Source of the DNA: Vibrio sp. RE88
GTDB taxonomy: Bacteria; Pseudomonadota; Gammaproteobacteria; Enterobacterales; Vibrionaceae
Length of the DNA stretch: 64,000 nucleotides
Assembly (NCBI RefSeq): GCF_013113835.1
Contig: NZ_VTYQ01000002.1
Coordinates: forward strand, 434,001 to 498,000
Direction: 5' to 3'
Positions 34,209 to 44,546 of this stretch are shown piece after piece; position 1 is the stretch's first letter; each line of letters opens with the position of its first letter. A program made the translations under genes and the position numbers. The notes under the pieces are model-generated. The model saw only the letters and a program-made list of their open reading frames with translations. It was not told the origin of the DNA and did no database searches.

Positions 34209-34867
34209 CAGGCTTTCATTTTGTAACCAACGCCACGTAGCGTTTCAATCTCAAGCCCAGGTAACTTCTGACGGAGTTGAAGCACGTGAGTATCAACGGT
34301 ACGGGTTGTTGGGAAATGGTTATAGCCCCATACGTGATCGAGTAGTTCGTCACGGGTAAAGACTCGTCCGAGGTTACTTGCCAAAAACAGTAACAAGTCA
34401 AATTCGGTTCTTGTCAAGGTGATCGATTCGTCTTTGTAGAAAACTTCACGAGTGGCTTTATCAATGACAAGGTGCTGAGTTTTGACCTTGCTGTCGTCCT
34501 GCGCATCAGATTCTGGTGCGCGTAGTTGAGCACGAATACGGGCGAACAGCTCTGCTTCAGCAAACGGTTTTGTCAGGTAATCATTCGCTCCCGCATCAAG
34601 GCCTGTTACCTTGTCTTTGACTGTTACTAGCGCTGTTAGCAGAATGACTGGTACATCTTTAATCGCTTTCCATCCAACTAGGTGTTCCACTGAGTCACCA
34701 TCTGGCAACTGACGGTCCAGAATCACTAAGTCAGCCTTTTCCCAATATTGCTCTACATCAGCAATCATTTCAGCGTGAAAACACTCATATCCTGCTTGTT
34801 CCAGGCTTACTAACAGGCCATCGGCCAGATTTTTGTCGTCTTCAACAAGAAGCAGTGTCTGTTTCAC
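34208..34867 (-). CDS. vxrB: Response regulator VxrB (WigR)
   Basis: A 219-aa OmpR-type regulator: receiver with D10/D11, phosphorylation site D51 in LVILDRQLPDG, and K around residue 100 (YLTKPF), then a winged helix (TLTRTEFDLLLFLASN, VDTHVLQLRQKL, LRGVGYKMKA). VxrB in V. cholerae activates cell-wall synthesis genes, type VI secretion and biofilm genes when the wall is damaged. The start codon lies 26 bases inside the end of vxrA, so the pair is tightly coupled. Confidence 0.93.
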   Translation of the reverse strand: MKQTLLLVEDDKNLADGLLVSLEQAGYECFHAEMIADVEQYWEKADLVILDRQLPDGDSVEHLVGWKAIKDVPVILLTALVTVKDKVTGLDAGANDYLTKPFAEAELFARIRAQLRAPESDAQDDSKVKTQHLVIDKATREVFYKDESITLTRTEFDLLLFLASNLGRVFTRDELLDHVWGYNHFPTTRTVDTHVLQLRQKLPGLEIETLRGVGYKMKA

Positions 34868-36341
34868 AAGGTATCTCCAATATAAACGTTGTAGGTGGAC
34901 CTATAAGGGACATTTTTCCGCCCATTCTTCCAACCATAGATTCAACGATAGTTAAGCCTAAACCAAGACCAGATTTGCTAACAAAAGGCTTACGTAATTG
35001 TCGCCAATCTTTTTGAGTTAGCTCACCTTGGTCTATGACCTTAACGGTAATCAAATTGTTATCAGTGCTGACATCCAGCACTATCGGGGCAACGCCGTAT
35101 TTAGTGGCATTGCGAATCAGGTTATCGATACAAGTTCCCAACCAGTAGACATTGAGCTTTGCTGCTACGTCCTCATTGATCGTAAACTCGATCTTCCCAT
35201 GAAATTCTTCTTCTACTTTAAACTCTAACCACTCTTTGACGGATGGTACCCACTCCGTCGCCAGTGGCTTATTGTCAGACTGTAGGTAGTCTTTGCTGGC
35301 CTCTGCCAGTTGTCTTAAACGGCGAGAGTCTTCACACAGCCTTCTGAACTCGTCATAAACAGACTCCGGAAGTTTTTCAAATTCACGGCGAAATCCTTCC
35401 ACTGTTAAAGATAGACTCGCGATCGGGGTCCTAAGTTCATGTGTGAGTATCTGAAGAATCAACATTCTACTCTTCATCTCTTGTCTTTTGGTGTTCCAGC
35501 GATATACAGACCAACCGAGTACCAGCAAAATATTGGCTATTACCAGCACCACCATGCTGATTCTCAATATTTGGGAGTGGTCCTCTACGTCCCAACACAG
35601 GTTGCCTCGTTGTACGAAACAGCTGTTTGATTCACTTTTTAACTGAACACTCAGCCCTGCATCATCTGCGTTTGTTTTCCAAACGCTTTCTGGAAAAACT
35701 AAGTAACTATCATTTTGGCGAAGCCACATTTCACCTTGTTCAAGAAACATGCTTGAACCAGAAAGCAAGGCGAGAATCGTTTCTTCGTTCATGCGCTGGA
35801 GGCGACCAAGCAATGTTGCTCTTGGTGCCAACGGACGCTCTTTAATATGCATGTACTGCTGCAGTTGCTCCTGCCTTTCAGGATGCAGAGACACATAACG
35901 CTTTGCATAAGTTCCGCCGCCCGGATGAATTAATCCGCTTCGAGCAAACCACTTCTCACTCAGTTTTGTCCCTTTACATACGGCTCTCGTAAATACGAGA
36001 GGTTCAGTAATTAAAGGGCTAAGAGGCAGTTTTCCGGTACAGTTCTGTGCAAGTTGATAAAGACGTTGAATATCTCGCAGTGGATATGACGACGTCTGAG
36101 GCAGCATTGAATCTGGCGTAATTAAACGGGTCGGATAATCCGACTGCATGATACGAATATCGTAAGATGCGCTGAATTGGTCCTTGCTAAACGAATCAAC
36201 AAACTTATCGATTCGCTCCGGCAGCGAGTTTGCGCTAGCGCTGAAGCTAAAGATTGCCGTACATACTGTTAATATATTGAAAGCCGTTTTTATCAATGCA
36301 AAAAATCTATAAATCAGTAGGTTAGATTTAGAGTAAAGCAT
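34842..36341 (-). CDS. vxrA: Sensor histidine kinase VxrA (WigK)
   Basis: A 499-aa membrane kinase. A membrane or signal segment at about residues 18-38 is followed by a periplasmic sensor of about 220 residues with cysteine pairs (C101/C122 and C241/C249), then a second membrane helix near 259-279. The HisKA box has H301 in LTHELRTPIASLS, and the ATPase domain has the N-box IDNLIRNATKYG and KSGLGLGLTIVESM. VxrA responds to cell-wall damage such as beta-lactams in V. cholerae. It is first in the vxrABCD-yoaH operon. The 60 bases upstream of the start are AT-rich and would carry the promoter. Confidence 0.93.
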   Translation of the reverse strand: MLYSKSNLLIYRFFALIKTAFNILTVCTAIFSFSASANSLPERIDKFVDSFSKDQFSASYDIRIMQSDYPTRLITPDSMLPQTSSYPLRDIQRLYQLAQNCTGKLPLSPLITEPLVFTRAVCKGTKLSEKWFARSGLIHPGGGTYAKRYVSLHPERQEQLQQYMHIKERPLAPRATLLGRLQRMNEETILALLSGSSMFLEQGEMWLRQNDSYLVFPESVWKTNADDAGLSVQLKSESNSCFVQRGNLCWDVEDHSQILRISMVVLVIANILLVLGWSVYRWNTKRQEMKSRMLILQILTHELRTPIASLSLTVEGFRREFEKLPESVYDEFRRLCEDSRRLRQLAEASKDYLQSDNKPLATEWVPSVKEWLEFKVEEEFHGKIEFTINEDVAAKLNVYWLGTCIDNLIRNATKYGVAPIVLDVSTDNNLITVKVIDQGELTQKDWRQLRKPFVSKSGLGLGLTIVESMVGRMGGKMSLIGPPTTFILEIPCETDTASC

Positions 36342-36402
36342 TATCGCAAAAATATAAATTTCAAATGTAATATTGGTGTCAATAATGCTACTCAGAAAAC
36401 AA

Positions 36403-36428
36403 AAGAAGCCAGCAATTGCTGGCTTCTT
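36403..36428 (-). terminator. pntAB terminator
   Basis: A perfect 26-base palindrome centred on AATT (arms begin AAGAAGCCAGC), followed on the minus strand by TTTTGTTTTC, 17 bases after the pntB stop. Confidence 0.9.
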
Positions 36429-36444
36429 ACTTAGTTAAATCATG

Positions 36445-37821
36445 TTACAGGGCTTTAGAAATTGCGTCTACACTCTCTTTCGCATCGCCAAATAGCATCT
36501 GTGTATTGTCTTTGAAGAATAATGGGTTTTGAACACCTGCGTAACCCGTGTTCATTGAACGTTTAAATACCACTACGTTCTTCGCATTCCAAACTTCCAG
36601 TACGGGCATACCCGCAATTGGGCTGTTCGGATCTTCTTGCGCTGCAGGGTTAACAGTATCGTTCGCACCGATGACCAGAACTGTGTCTGTTTCTTCAAAG
36701 TCCTCGTTGATTTCATCCATTTCTAGAACGATATCGTAAGGCACTTTTGCTTCTGCCAATAGCACGTTCATGTGCCCTGGTAGTCGACCGGCGACAGGGT
36801 GAATACCGAAACGTACCTCTACGCCTTTCGCTCTTAGCTTCTCTGTGATTTCGTGCACCGGGTATTGCGCTTGAGCCACTGCCATGCCGTATCCTGGAGT
36901 GATGATGACTGATTTAGAATTTTTCAGCATGTCAGCGACTTCATCCGCCGATGATTCTCGGTGTTCACCGTGATCAACATCGCTCGAGATTGAAATCTCC
37001 TGACCAAAGCCACCTGCGATAACACTAACAAAGGAACGGTTCATCGCTTTACACATGATGTACGAAAGGATCGCACCGGAAGAACCAACCAGTGCACCTG
37101 TAACGATTAGTAGATCGTTTGCCAGCATGAAACCAGCTGCTGCGGCCGCCCAACCAGAGTATGAGTTAAGCATTGACACGACCACTGGCATATCTGCACC
37201 ACCAATTGATGCAACTAGGTGATAGCCAAATGCAAATGCAATCAATGTCATCACAATAAGCGCAAACATGCTGCCATCGGCATTGACGAAATGTAGCATC
37301 AGCAATGTTGAAACAACAACGGCTGCTAGATTCAACTTGTGCTTGTGAGGAAGATTCAAAGGTGACGAAGAAACGATACCACGCAGCTTACCAAACGCGA
37401 CAACGGAACCTGTAAAGGTAACCGCACCGATGAATACGCCGAGGAAGACTTCAACTAAGTGGATTACATGCTCAGCGTGGGTCGCCGCTTCTGGTGCATC
37501 TAGATAGCTGTTGTAACCAACAAGCACGGCTGCCATACCCACAAAACTGTGAAGAATAGCGACCAATTCAGGCATTTCGGTCATTTCCACTTTCTTCGCG
37601 TAGTGGATACCGATAGTGCCACCAATCGCCATAGCGATAACGATCCAAACAAAACCTTGAGAATCAGGGCCAAAGATCGTTGCGATCAAAGCGATCGTCA
37701 TACCGGCGATGCCGTAGTAGTTACCCGACTTAGCAGATTCCTGCTTAGATAAACCAGCCAGACTTAAAATAAAGAATAATGCAGCAACAATATAAGCTGC
37801 TTGTACTAATCCTGCAGACAT
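36445..37821 (-). CDS. pntB: NAD(P) transhydrogenase subunit beta
   Basis: A 458-aa membrane protein of the proton-translocating transhydrogenase, which uses the proton gradient to make NADPH from NADH. About nine hydrophobic helices cover residues 5-260, followed by the NADP(H)-binding domain with [40 protein letters not shown] and [11 protein letters not shown], all typical of PntB. It follows pntA after 12 bases in one operon with a strong terminator after it. Length and motifs are normal. Confidence 0.97.
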   Translation of the reverse strand: MSAGLVQAAYIVAALFFILSLAGLSKQESAKSGNYYGIAGMTIALIATIFGPDSQGFVWIVIAMAIGGTIGIHYAKKVEMTEMPELVAILHSFVGMAAVLVGYNSYLDAPEAATHAEHVIHLVEVFLGVFIGAVTFTGSVVAFGKLRGIVSSSPLNLPHKHKLNLAAVVVSTLLMLHFVNADGSMFALIVMTLIAFAFGYHLVASIGGADMPVVVSMLNSYSGWAAAAAGFMLANDLLIVTGALVGSSGAILSYIMCKAMNRSFVSVIAGGFGQEISISSDVDHGEHRESSADEVADMLKNSKSVIITPGYGMAVAQAQYPVHEITEKLRAKGVEVRFGIHPVAGRLPGHMNVLLAEAKVPYDIVLEMDEINEDFEETDTVLVIGANDTVNPAAQEDPNSPIAGMPVLEVWNAKNVVVFKRSMNTGYAGVQNPLFFKDNTQMLFGDAKESVDAISKAL

Positions 37822-37833
37822 TCTCGTTACTCC

Positions 37834-39369
37834 TTAATCTTTACGGAACATTTCAAGCATGCGCTTGGTAACAGTAAAGCCACCAAATATATTTATGCTT
37901 GCAATTAAAACGGCGATAAACGCCAGGAAGGAAACCACACCATTGCCTTGCCCAATCTGCAACAGTGCACCTACGACGATAATGCCAGAGATTGCATTGG
38001 TTACAGACATAAGAGGAGTGTGGAGAGCATGAGTAACGTTCCAGACTACGTAGTAGCCTACAACACAAGCAAGAACGAAGACGGTAAAGTGAGAAAGAAA
38101 TGCTGCTGGAGCAACGGATGCTATCCATGCAAATGCACCAACACCAACGGCTAGAGCGGCCAGTTTCTTAACCGGAGAAACGGGTTCTTCGATTTTTTCT
38201 TCTGCTTTTACGGGTTCTGCTGGTTTTTGCTCAGGCTGAGCCGATACTTTAATTGGTGGTGCCGGCCAAGTGACTTCACCTTCTTTAACAACGGTCACAC
38301 CACGCAATACAACATCTTCAAAATCGATATCGATGTTGCCATCTTTTTCTTTACATAACAGTTTCAACAAGTTGACTAAGTTAGTTGCGTAAAGCTGTGA
38401 AGATTGAGTTGGAAGGCGACCAACCATATCGGTGTAACCGACGATCTTAACGCCATTCGCAGTTGTAATGACTTTGTCTGCTTGAGTGTATTCGCAGTTA
38501 CCGCCATTGGCAGCAGCAAGATCGACGACGACACTTCCCGCTTTCATGCTATCCACCATTTCTTTGGTGATCAGCTTAGGAGCTGGGCGGCCTGGAATGA
38601 GTGCAGTTGTAATGATGATATCAACGTCTTTAGCCTGTTCAGCGTAGAGCTCTTCCGCTTTCTTGTTGAACTCATCAGACATTTCTTTCGCATAGCCATC
38701 ACCAGCGCCAGAGTCTTCTTTGAAATCGACTTCAAGGAATTCGGCGCCCATAGACTGGACTTGCTCTTTAACCTCTGGTCGAACGTCAAATGCTCGAACT
38801 ATCGCACCTAAGCTACCAGCAGCACCGATTGCTGCAAGCCCTGCTACACCGGCACCCGCAACCAAAACTTTTGCTGGTGGAACTTTACCTGCAGCGGTGA
38901 TCTGCCCCGTAAAGAAGCGACCAAACTCATGCGCGGCTTCAACGACAGCTCGATAACCTGCGATATTGGCCATTGAAGAAAGAGCATCGAGAGCTTGCGC
39001 TCGAGAGATACGTGGAACAGAATCCATCGCCATAACATTGATGTTCTTACTGGATAGCTTTTCCATTAACTCAGGGTTTTGAGCTGGCCAGATGAAGCTA
39101 ACCAGTGTTGCCCCTTCTTTAATTAGAGCGATTTCATCGTCACTTGGTGCGTTGACTTTAAGAATGAGGTCTGACTGCCACACCTCTTCCTTGGTAACAA
39201 TGCTTGCACCTGATGATTGAAAAGAAGAATCATCAAAACTTGCAAGTTCCCCTGCACTAGATTCGACATTAACATCAAATCCTAACTTTAACAGCTGCTC
39301 TACCGACTTGGGCGAGGCAGCCACTCGCGTTTCACCCGCGAGTATTTCTTTTGGCACACCAATTTGCAT
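37834..39369 (-). CDS. pntA: NAD(P) transhydrogenase subunit alpha
   Basis: A 511-aa subunit with the NAD(H)-binding domain at residues 1-380 ([46 protein letters not shown]) and four membrane helices at the C-terminus, the usual PntA layout in gamma-proteobacteria. Domains dI and dII work with PntB (dII/dIII) as a proton pump linking NADH and NADP. The gene opens the pntAB operon; the 295 bases upstream contain the promoter region but no recognised operator. Confidence 0.97.
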   Translation of the reverse strand: MQIGVPKEILAGETRVAASPKSVEQLLKLGFDVNVESSAGELASFDDSSFQSSGASIVTKEEVWQSDLILKVNAPSDDEIALIKEGATLVSFIWPAQNPELMEKLSSKNINVMAMDSVPRISRAQALDALSSMANIAGYRAVVEAAHEFGRFFTGQITAAGKVPPAKVLVAGAGVAGLAAIGAAGSLGAIVRAFDVRPEVKEQVQSMGAEFLEVDFKEDSGAGDGYAKEMSDEFNKKAEELYAEQAKDVDIIITTALIPGRPAPKLITKEMVDSMKAGSVVVDLAAANGGNCEYTQADKVITTANGVKIVGYTDMVGRLPTQSSQLYATNLVNLLKLLCKEKDGNIDIDFEDVVLRGVTVVKEGEVTWPAPPIKVSAQPEQKPAEPVKAEEKIEEPVSPVKKLAALAVGVGAFAWIASVAPAAFLSHFTVFVLACVVGYYVVWNVTHALHTPLMSVTNAISGIIVVGALLQIGQGNGVVSFLAFIAVLIASINIFGGFTVTKRMLEMFRKD

Positions 39370-39601
39370 AGCTATTCCTTGACTACTGGCAACAATGATT
39401 AATTGTTTTTATCTAACGGTTTCATTAACTTCAAGCACTTTGTAACAAAAATACAAAATATCATTACATATAACCGTTGGTAATGAAGCACTTCGAGTAT
39501 TACGAGGTAATGAAACAACGCTTTCATTTCAAAATGAGAGGTCGTACCAGTTACCGTTAATTGTCATTAAATCAAACAAATAGATGCAATACACAAAATA
39601 A

Positions 39602-39633
39602 AAGAGCCATCAGCATAACGACTAATGGCTCTT
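39602..39633 (-). terminator. Terminator of the HlyU/ComFB pair
   Basis: Arms AAGAGCCAT and ATGGCTCTT around a 14-base loop, with a T-rich stretch beyond it on the minus strand. Confidence 0.8.
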
Positions 39634-39664
39634 AAATTTATGACGCTCGTCAACTAGGAAAAGA

Positions 39665-39946
39665 CTAACTAAAAATATTATCACCCATCTGATCGATGAA
39701 CATTTGCGCTTTTTTTAGCATGAATTCGTTAGCATCGTACTCAGATGCCAGCACGTCTGAACGGATAAACCGATGCTCCTTAGTCTGCCCTTCTAACTCT
39801 TTTGTAATACGGCCTGCAATACGATATTGCCCGTTCTCAGGCTGGGCCTCTTGATAGATAAGAAAGCCTTTGTATTCCACCGGTTCAACTTCGACTTTAG
39901 CTTGTTCTTTACTGCCGCCACCAAACAAACGAGAAAATAGTCCCAC
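39665..39946 (-). CDS. HlyU family (PF10115-type) small protein
   Basis: A 93-aa protein of the HlyU Pfam family: MGLFSRLFGGG at the N-terminus, then YKGFLIYQEAQPENGQYRIA and RFIRSDVLASEYDA. The family is named after a haemolysin activator, but this sequence lacks the ArsR-type winged helix of the well-studied V. cholerae and V. vulnificus HlyU regulators, so direct transcriptional activity should not be assumed. It lies 11 bases after the ComFB-family gene and is probably in one operon with it. Confidence 0.8.
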   Translation of the reverse strand: MGLFSRLFGGGSKEQAKVEVEPVEYKGFLIYQEAQPENGQYRIAGRITKELEGQTKEHRFIRSDVLASEYDANEFMLKKAQMFIDQMGDNIFS

Positions 39947-39957
39947 CTAGTACTCCT

Positions 39958-40329
39958 TTAGGTAATTTGTTTATTCATAACCAGAGGTTTTTCAAACCAT
40001 TCGAGTTCGGTATCGTCATCGAATCGTGGTTTACTGAACATAATAGGGACTTCATCTTTACGATTTCTTCTTCTATCGTCAACTATCATTGTCAGTGCCG
40101 CTTCAACGGCGGTCTCTGAGTATTTTTTAAGAACAACCAATCTTTCTTCAGATAACGCAGACAGAAAGTCGATATCGTGGCGGATATAAACAGGTCTGAG
40201 CTGACTAAGTGCCAAACAGGCCAAATCTGCGAGCTGTTCATGATCAAACCTGTTAGTGTACTGACTGTCAGCTAACACCTGACCTACAAGAGTTTCCATG
40301 TAGTTGTGAACATCAACACTAATTTGCAT
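39958..40329 (-). CDS. ComFB family protein
   Basis: A 123-aa protein with the late-competence ComFB core: NYMETLVGQVL, then CLALSQLRPVYIRHDIDFLSALSEERL. Some ComFB-type proteins (cyanobacterial CdgR) bind cyclic dinucleotides. Its position beside two GGDEF proteins makes a cyclic-di-GMP receptor role worth testing, but nothing in the sequence alone proves it. No competence operon is adjacent. The HlyU-family gene follows directly. Confidence 0.83.
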   Translation of the reverse strand: MQISVDVHNYMETLVGQVLADSQYTNRFDHEQLADLACLALSQLRPVYIRHDIDFLSALSEERLVVLKKYSETAVEAALTMIVDDRRRNRKDEVPIMFSKPRFDDDTELEWFEKPLVMNKQIT

Positions 40330-40551
40330 AAACCTTAACTCCTTTAAGATTCAGACTTTTCTTATGAGTATCAGTTAACTATAAAACACAAAATCGATTT
40401 AAGGATGCTTTCTCATCACTTTTTGACTATTGTTCATACTAACACTCACTTTTCATTCATTAGTTTAGTAAAAAGCTTGGAAAATCATCAAATCAAAGTA
40501 TTCTAAGACTTGTATATTAAGAAGTTAATTAATAAGGCTAAGGCTAGGTAA

Positions 40552-41787
40552 ATGTCGTTTTCTTTGGTAACAACAAATTGGTTTCGTTTGACGTTTCCGG
40601 TGCTGCTGTTAGCGATGATCGGCTTTGGCATGAATAATGTCATCAACCTTACGCAAGCAAACTTAGGTATTACTTCTAATCTCCCTTATTTTTTATTCTT
40701 GTGTGTTATTGGTTTAGGTCACGCGTTTAAACAATGCCGTATTGCTATGGTTGCGCTGACCATGCTTGTTGTCTATTGGTACATACAAGAACACCTACAA
40801 AGCTCTCTTTCGACTGGTTCTACGCTTCTTGAACTTTCGCTGCTCGCATTTGTTGTCCCGATTGCTTGCGCATTAGTCTACCCATACAAGGAAAGAGGTG
40901 TTCTGAGTCGAGCATTTATTGTTTACGTCGTGACGCTGTCACTCATTGCAATTTGGTGTTACCTCATCCTTGCCCACTTTTATGAAGGTGGGTTCCAAAA
41001 CTTCGATGAGACATTCCTCTATTCTGAACCGAGCGTTTCGCGGCTGCCGTTAATTCTTGTTTTGTATTCAGTTGGTGCAGTGTTGTTGAGTGCGATTTTT
41101 GTTCTCAGGGTTAACCGGATTATTGATGTCGTTGTTTATTCAGCGATCACACTCTCTTCGGTGACGTTTACGTTTTTCCACGTTAAGTACGTATCCAGCA
41201 CCATGTTTACCCTTTCTGGCTTCTTGTTACTGATTTATATGCTTTCGGCGAGTTATGAACTCGCATTTAAAGATCGGTTGACTGATATTCCCGGACGATT
41301 AGCGTTAGAGTCAGATCTGCGGCACTTAGGAAAACGGTACACAATAGCAATGCTCGATATCGATCATTTCAAATCATTTAACGACACTTATGGACACGAA
41401 ACGGGTGACGATGTTCTGAAGCTTGTTGCTAGCAAAATGCAGCAAGTCGGCGGCCGTGCCAAAGTCTATCGTTATGGCGGCGAAGAGTTTACGGTATTGT
41501 TTAAAAATAAAGATGTCGATGAATCTCTCGATCACCTTGAGCTATTACGTTCTTCCATTGAAGAGTACGAAATGGTTGTTCGTAATGAGAAATCACGACC
41601 GAAGGATGATAAGTCTGGCGCTAAAAAACGTGGTAAGTCTAACTCACACGATCATGTTAACGTTACGATTAGTATTGGTGTCGCTGATCATGACAATGCA
41701 GATAGCGTCTCAGAGGTTATGAAAAGTGCTGATGCTGCCTTATATAAAGCAAAGCGCGCTGGGCGTAACCGCATTGAATCCGCCTAG
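40552..41787 (+). CDS. Membrane diguanylate cyclase
   Basis: A 411-aa protein with seven or eight hydrophobic helices across residues 10-240 (an uncharacterised integral sensor) and a C-terminal GGDEF domain. The active site is RYGGEEF (309-313), and the metal-site region AMLDIDHFKSFNDTYGHETGDD is intact, so cyclase activity is likely. No RxxD inhibitory site is present upstream of GGEEF. A charged insert, KSRPKDDKSGAKKRGKSN, near residues 345-362 is unusual for the family. It converges with a receiver-GGDEF gene across a shared terminator. Confidence 0.92.
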   Translation: MSFSLVTTNWFRLTFPVLLLAMIGFGMNNVINLTQANLGITSNLPYFLFLCVIGLGHAFKQCRIAMVALTMLVVYWYIQEHLQSSLSTGSTLLELSLLAFVVPIACALVYPYKERGVLSRAFIVYVVTLSLIAIWCYLILAHFYEGGFQNFDETFLYSEPSVSRLPLILVLYSVGAVLLSAIFVLRVNRIIDVVVYSAITLSSVTFTFFHVKYVSSTMFTLSGFLLLIYMLSASYELAFKDRLTDIPGRLALESDLRHLGKRYTIAMLDIDHFKSFNDTYGHETGDDVLKLVASKMQQVGGRAKVYRYGGEEFTVLFKNKDVDESLDHLELLRSSIEEYEMVVRNEKSRPKDDKSGAKKRGKSNSHDHVNVTISIGVADHDNADSVSEVMKSADAALYKAKRAGRNRIESA

Positions 41788-41806
41788 TTACTAATGATTT
41801 AAACGC

Positions 41807-41837
41807 AAAAAGGTTCAGCATAAGCTGAACCTTTTTT
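41807..41837. terminator. Bidirectional terminator
   Basis: Arms AAAGGTTCAGC and GCTGAACCTTT around ATAA, A-run on the left and T-run on the right, between two convergent cyclase genes. Confidence 0.92.
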
Positions 41838-41854
41838 ATTAACTATGACAGTGG

Positions 41855-42808
41855 TTAGTCTATGTATGTAAAGCGATTTCGCCCGTCACTTTTAGAGCGG
41901 TATAGGCCTTCATCTGCTTTGGAGTACATATCGTCAGGTGTCTCTTTACCAGTAGGATTAAAGCTGCATACCCCTTGTGACACCGTCACATATCCAGCTA
42001 CAGAGCTGTACTCGTGTTTGATGGCGAGAGCTTCAAGTGTCGATTGAACCCGCATCGCGTGCTTCTTTGCGTGTTCAGCATCGGTGTGCCCTAACACTAC
42101 GACAAACTCTTCTCCGCCATAGCGGCCGACTATTTCTCCACTCCGAGAAAACAAAGAAGTAAGCGTTTGTGCGATTTCGATCAGGCACTTGTCCCCTTCT
42201 ATATGGCCGTAGTTGTCGTTGTATAACTTAAAATGATCAACATCGAGCAGTACTAAACTTAGCGGCAATCCATGACGTCCATGAACCGCTATCATTTCTT
42301 TAAGCTTTTCGTCGATATAGCGACGATTTTTAACTTTTGTAAGGCCGTCTTCGCTAGCAAGCTTTTCGAGCTCTTGATTCGCTTTTGCCAGTTCCGCTGT
42401 TTTCTGATTAAGCTCACGACGCATAAACGCGATTCTTTGCATGGCAATAAGCTTAGAGGCCAGAACGAGCTTATCAACCGGTTTAGTGAGGTAATCATCG
42501 CCGCCTGCTTCAATAGCATGGGCTATCATTGCGGGTTCATCGTGGCTACTTAGGAAAATGATTGGGATCCACTCTTGGTACTTAGAACGGATACGTTGAG
42601 AGACTTCAAAGCCATCCATCTCAGGCATGGATATATCGAGTAAGATAAGCTCAGGCTCAAATGAGGGATACATTTCTAAAGCTTGTTCACCAGAAGCGGC
42701 CATTTCTACTGTGTGGCCTAGCTGCTTTAGACGAATAGCCAACTGCATGCGCTCCATTTGCACGTCATCGACTAGAAGAATTTTCATCGAAGATCCAGAT
42801 AGTTCCAC
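41855..42808 (-). CDS. Receiver-GGDEF response regulator (diguanylate cyclase)
   Basis: A 317-aa protein: receiver (D14/D15, phosphosite D58 in LILLDISMPEMDG, K109 in YLTKP), a coiled-coil linker (about 128-152) and a GGDEF domain with GRYGGEEF at 231-235 and LLDVDHFKLYNDNYGH. Phosphorylation would drive dimerisation and cyclic-di-GMP synthesis, as in PleD/WspR-like proteins. The start is GTG at 42808 with AAGG upstream; an ATG at 42787 would drop seven residues. No kinase is adjacent. The RxxD I-site is absent (RSGE). Confidence 0.92.
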   Translation of the reverse strand: MELSGSSMKILLVDDVQMERMQLAIRLKQLGHTVEMAASGEQALEMYPSFEPELILLDISMPEMDGFEVSQRIRSKYQEWIPIIFLSSHDEPAMIAHAIEAGGDDYLTKPVDKLVLASKLIAMQRIAFMRRELNQKTAELAKANQELEKLASEDGLTKVKNRRYIDEKLKEMIAVHGRHGLPLSLVLLDVDHFKLYNDNYGHIEGDKCLIEIAQTLTSLFSRSGEIVGRYGGEEFVVVLGHTDAEHAKKHAMRVQSTLEALAIKHEYSSVAGYVTVSQGVCSFNPTGKETPDDMYSKADEGLYRSKSDGRNRFTYID

Positions 42809-42962
42809 TTGTTCTACCTTTTTGTATGTAAACTGGCCGAAAAATCAGCTGATTATAGAAAAGAATACTCTAAGGGGGACAATTCCTCCACTACGGTTGA
42901 CATTTAATGAGGATTTTTTAGGATAACGCCGTTAAACACGTACAATTTATGAGATAAAACTA

Positions 42963-43400
42963 ATGTCTGACGTTAACCAAACAGAACAACCTAAGGTCGA
43001 CCTTTCGACTGTTTCAGCAGAACTTCGTCAAGTAATTGAATTTGATGGTGTTCCTGAAGCAATGCACTTCATGGTAACTTCTATCCATGAAGTGTCAGAG
43101 GAAGCCGTTCGTGAAGCTTGGGATGAGCTGCCAAAAAGTGCTCAAAATGTTCTAGATAACTTTGAGCAGTTCCACGCTCTTATCTCTGTAAGTCAGGCGT
43201 TTGCAGGTATTAATGTAATGGAAGAGTTTCCTACGCTTAATCTACCTGAAGATATGACTGATGAGCAGAAAGAAGAATACCGAGCACAGTTGCTAGACCA
43301 GGTTCTTCACAACTGTGTGAAAGATATGGTTAAGCAGATTAAGAAAGCACGTCGTGACCCTGTGCTAAAGCGTGACTTTACTGACGTATTTGTAAAATAA
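42963..43400 (+). CDS. DUF3069 family protein
   Basis: A 145-aa acidic, mainly helical soluble protein which I believe is DUF3069, a family of vibrios and relatives. There are no catalytic motifs, cysteine clusters or membrane segments. It begins with ATG preceded by GAGA and is monocistronic, ending at a strong bidirectional terminator shared with modC. Function unknown. Confidence 0.68.
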   Translation: MSDVNQTEQPKVDLSTVSAELRQVIEFDGVPEAMHFMVTSIHEVSEEAVREAWDELPKSAQNVLDNFEQFHALISVSQAFAGINVMEEFPTLNLPEDMTDEQKEEYRAQLLDQVLHNCVKDMVKQIKKARRDPVLKRDFTDVFVK

Positions 43401-43414
43401 TTCAGTAAACACGA

Positions 43415-43438
43415 AAAACGCCGCATTACGCGGCGTTT
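43415..43438. terminator. Bidirectional terminator
   Basis: Arms AACGCCGC and GCGGCGTT around a 5-base loop, with an A-run on one side and a T-run on the other; it serves both the DUF3069 gene and modC. Confidence 0.93.
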
Positions 43439-43439
43439 T

Positions 43440-44546
43440 TTAATGGCTCAATACCACATCTCTTTGCGTCACACTTACCCCTTTAATCTGGGCAAAGACT
43501 TCCATCCCTTCTTGGAGTTCCAGCTCGTCCTTAGCCCAAGCGGTGATCGTCGCCCATAAATAGCAGTTCGCGCTGAGTTCTAGTTTAACCGATACGCTCT
43601 GTCGATTTGTTCCTTGAGAATGGCTTTGGATTTGAGCGATCTTCGCTTTGAGAATATTCCGAATTGAACTCTTTTCAGGCTTATCCAAGGCAATCGACAC
43701 GTCACTCGCTCTCACCTGTAGTCTCACTTTCGCTTCAGGCGCCATTTCTAAACGCTGTACCCAAATACACACATTGTCCGCCAGTTTCACTTTAGACAGT
43801 GCATAGTTTGTGTTGTGGTGAACAACCGTCGCTTCAAACAACGAGCTTTGGTCTGAGAAGGATTGCCATGGCCTCATAGCTCTAGATGACCACACATCTT
43901 CTAGGCTACCTGAAGTCACCACTTTACCATCATCGATAACCACAATATGGTTTGCCAAGCGCACGACCTCATTGAGGCTATGTGACACATAAATGATGGG
44001 AATTTCAATCTCACTGGCAAGCTGCTCTAAAAATGGCAATACTTCGCGCTTACGCGGAATATCTAGCGATGCCAGAGGTTCATCCATCAAGAGTATTTCC
44101 GGCTTGGAAAGTAGTGCTCGACCGATTGCTACGCGTTGTTTCTCTCCTCCGGATAGCTGTATCGGGTATCGTTTAAGAAGAGGTTCTAACGCCAATAATT
44201 TAATTACCTTGTCAAAATGCTGTTGATCCAATTCACGCACACCATACAAAAGATTGCCTTTGACCCGAAAGTGTGGGAATAACCTCGATTCCTGAAAAAC
44301 GTAACCTACGCGGCGTTTGTGGGCAGAAACGTTTATTTTCGATTGCGAGCTATAGAGAGGTTTGCCTGAAACAGTAATCTCGCCTTCGTCAGGTGTTCTT
44401 AAACCCGCAATCACGTCGATCAGTGACGTTTTTCCTGCCCCTGAACGACCAAAAATTGCGGTAATGCCTTTTTCTGGCACTGAGACATCAATGTCAAACT
44501 TCTGCTCGCCTAACGTTTGTTTAAACTGAATTCGAATATCACTCAT
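43440..44546 (-). CDS. modC: Molybdate ABC transporter ATPase ModC
   Basis: A 368-aa ATPase of the molybdate importer: Walker A GRSGAGKTSL, Q-loop VGYVFQESRLFPH, signature LSGGEKQRVAIGRALL, Walker B ILLMDEPLASLD, H-loop YVSHSL, and a C-terminal TOBE/Mop-like regulatory domain that binds oxyanion. The gene overlaps modB by four bases. It is the last gene of cobQ-modABC. Length and motifs are normal. Confidence 0.96.
   Translation of the reverse strand: MSDIRIQFKQTLGEQKFDIDVSVPEKGITAIFGRSGAGKTSLIDVIAGLRTPDEGEITVSGKPLYSSQSKINVSAHKRRVGYVFQESRLFPHFRVKGNLLYGVRELDQQHFDKVIKLLALEPLLKRYPIQLSGGEKQRVAIGRALLSKPEILLMDEPLASLDIPRKREVLPFLEQLASEIEIPIIYVSHSLNEVVRLANHIVVIDDGKVVTSGSLEDVWSSRAMRPWQSFSDQSSLFEATVVHHNTNYALSKVKLADNVCIWVQRLEMAPEAKVRLQVRASDVSIALDKPEKSSIRNILKAKIAQIQSHSQGTNRQSVSVKLELSANCYLWATITAWAKDELELQEGMEVFAQIKGVSVTQRDVVLSH

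Noticed and set aside
41976..41990. TGTGACACCGTCACA, another match to the palindrome
   Set aside because: It lies inside the coding region of the receiver-GGDEF gene and is explained by the codons of GYVTVSQG.
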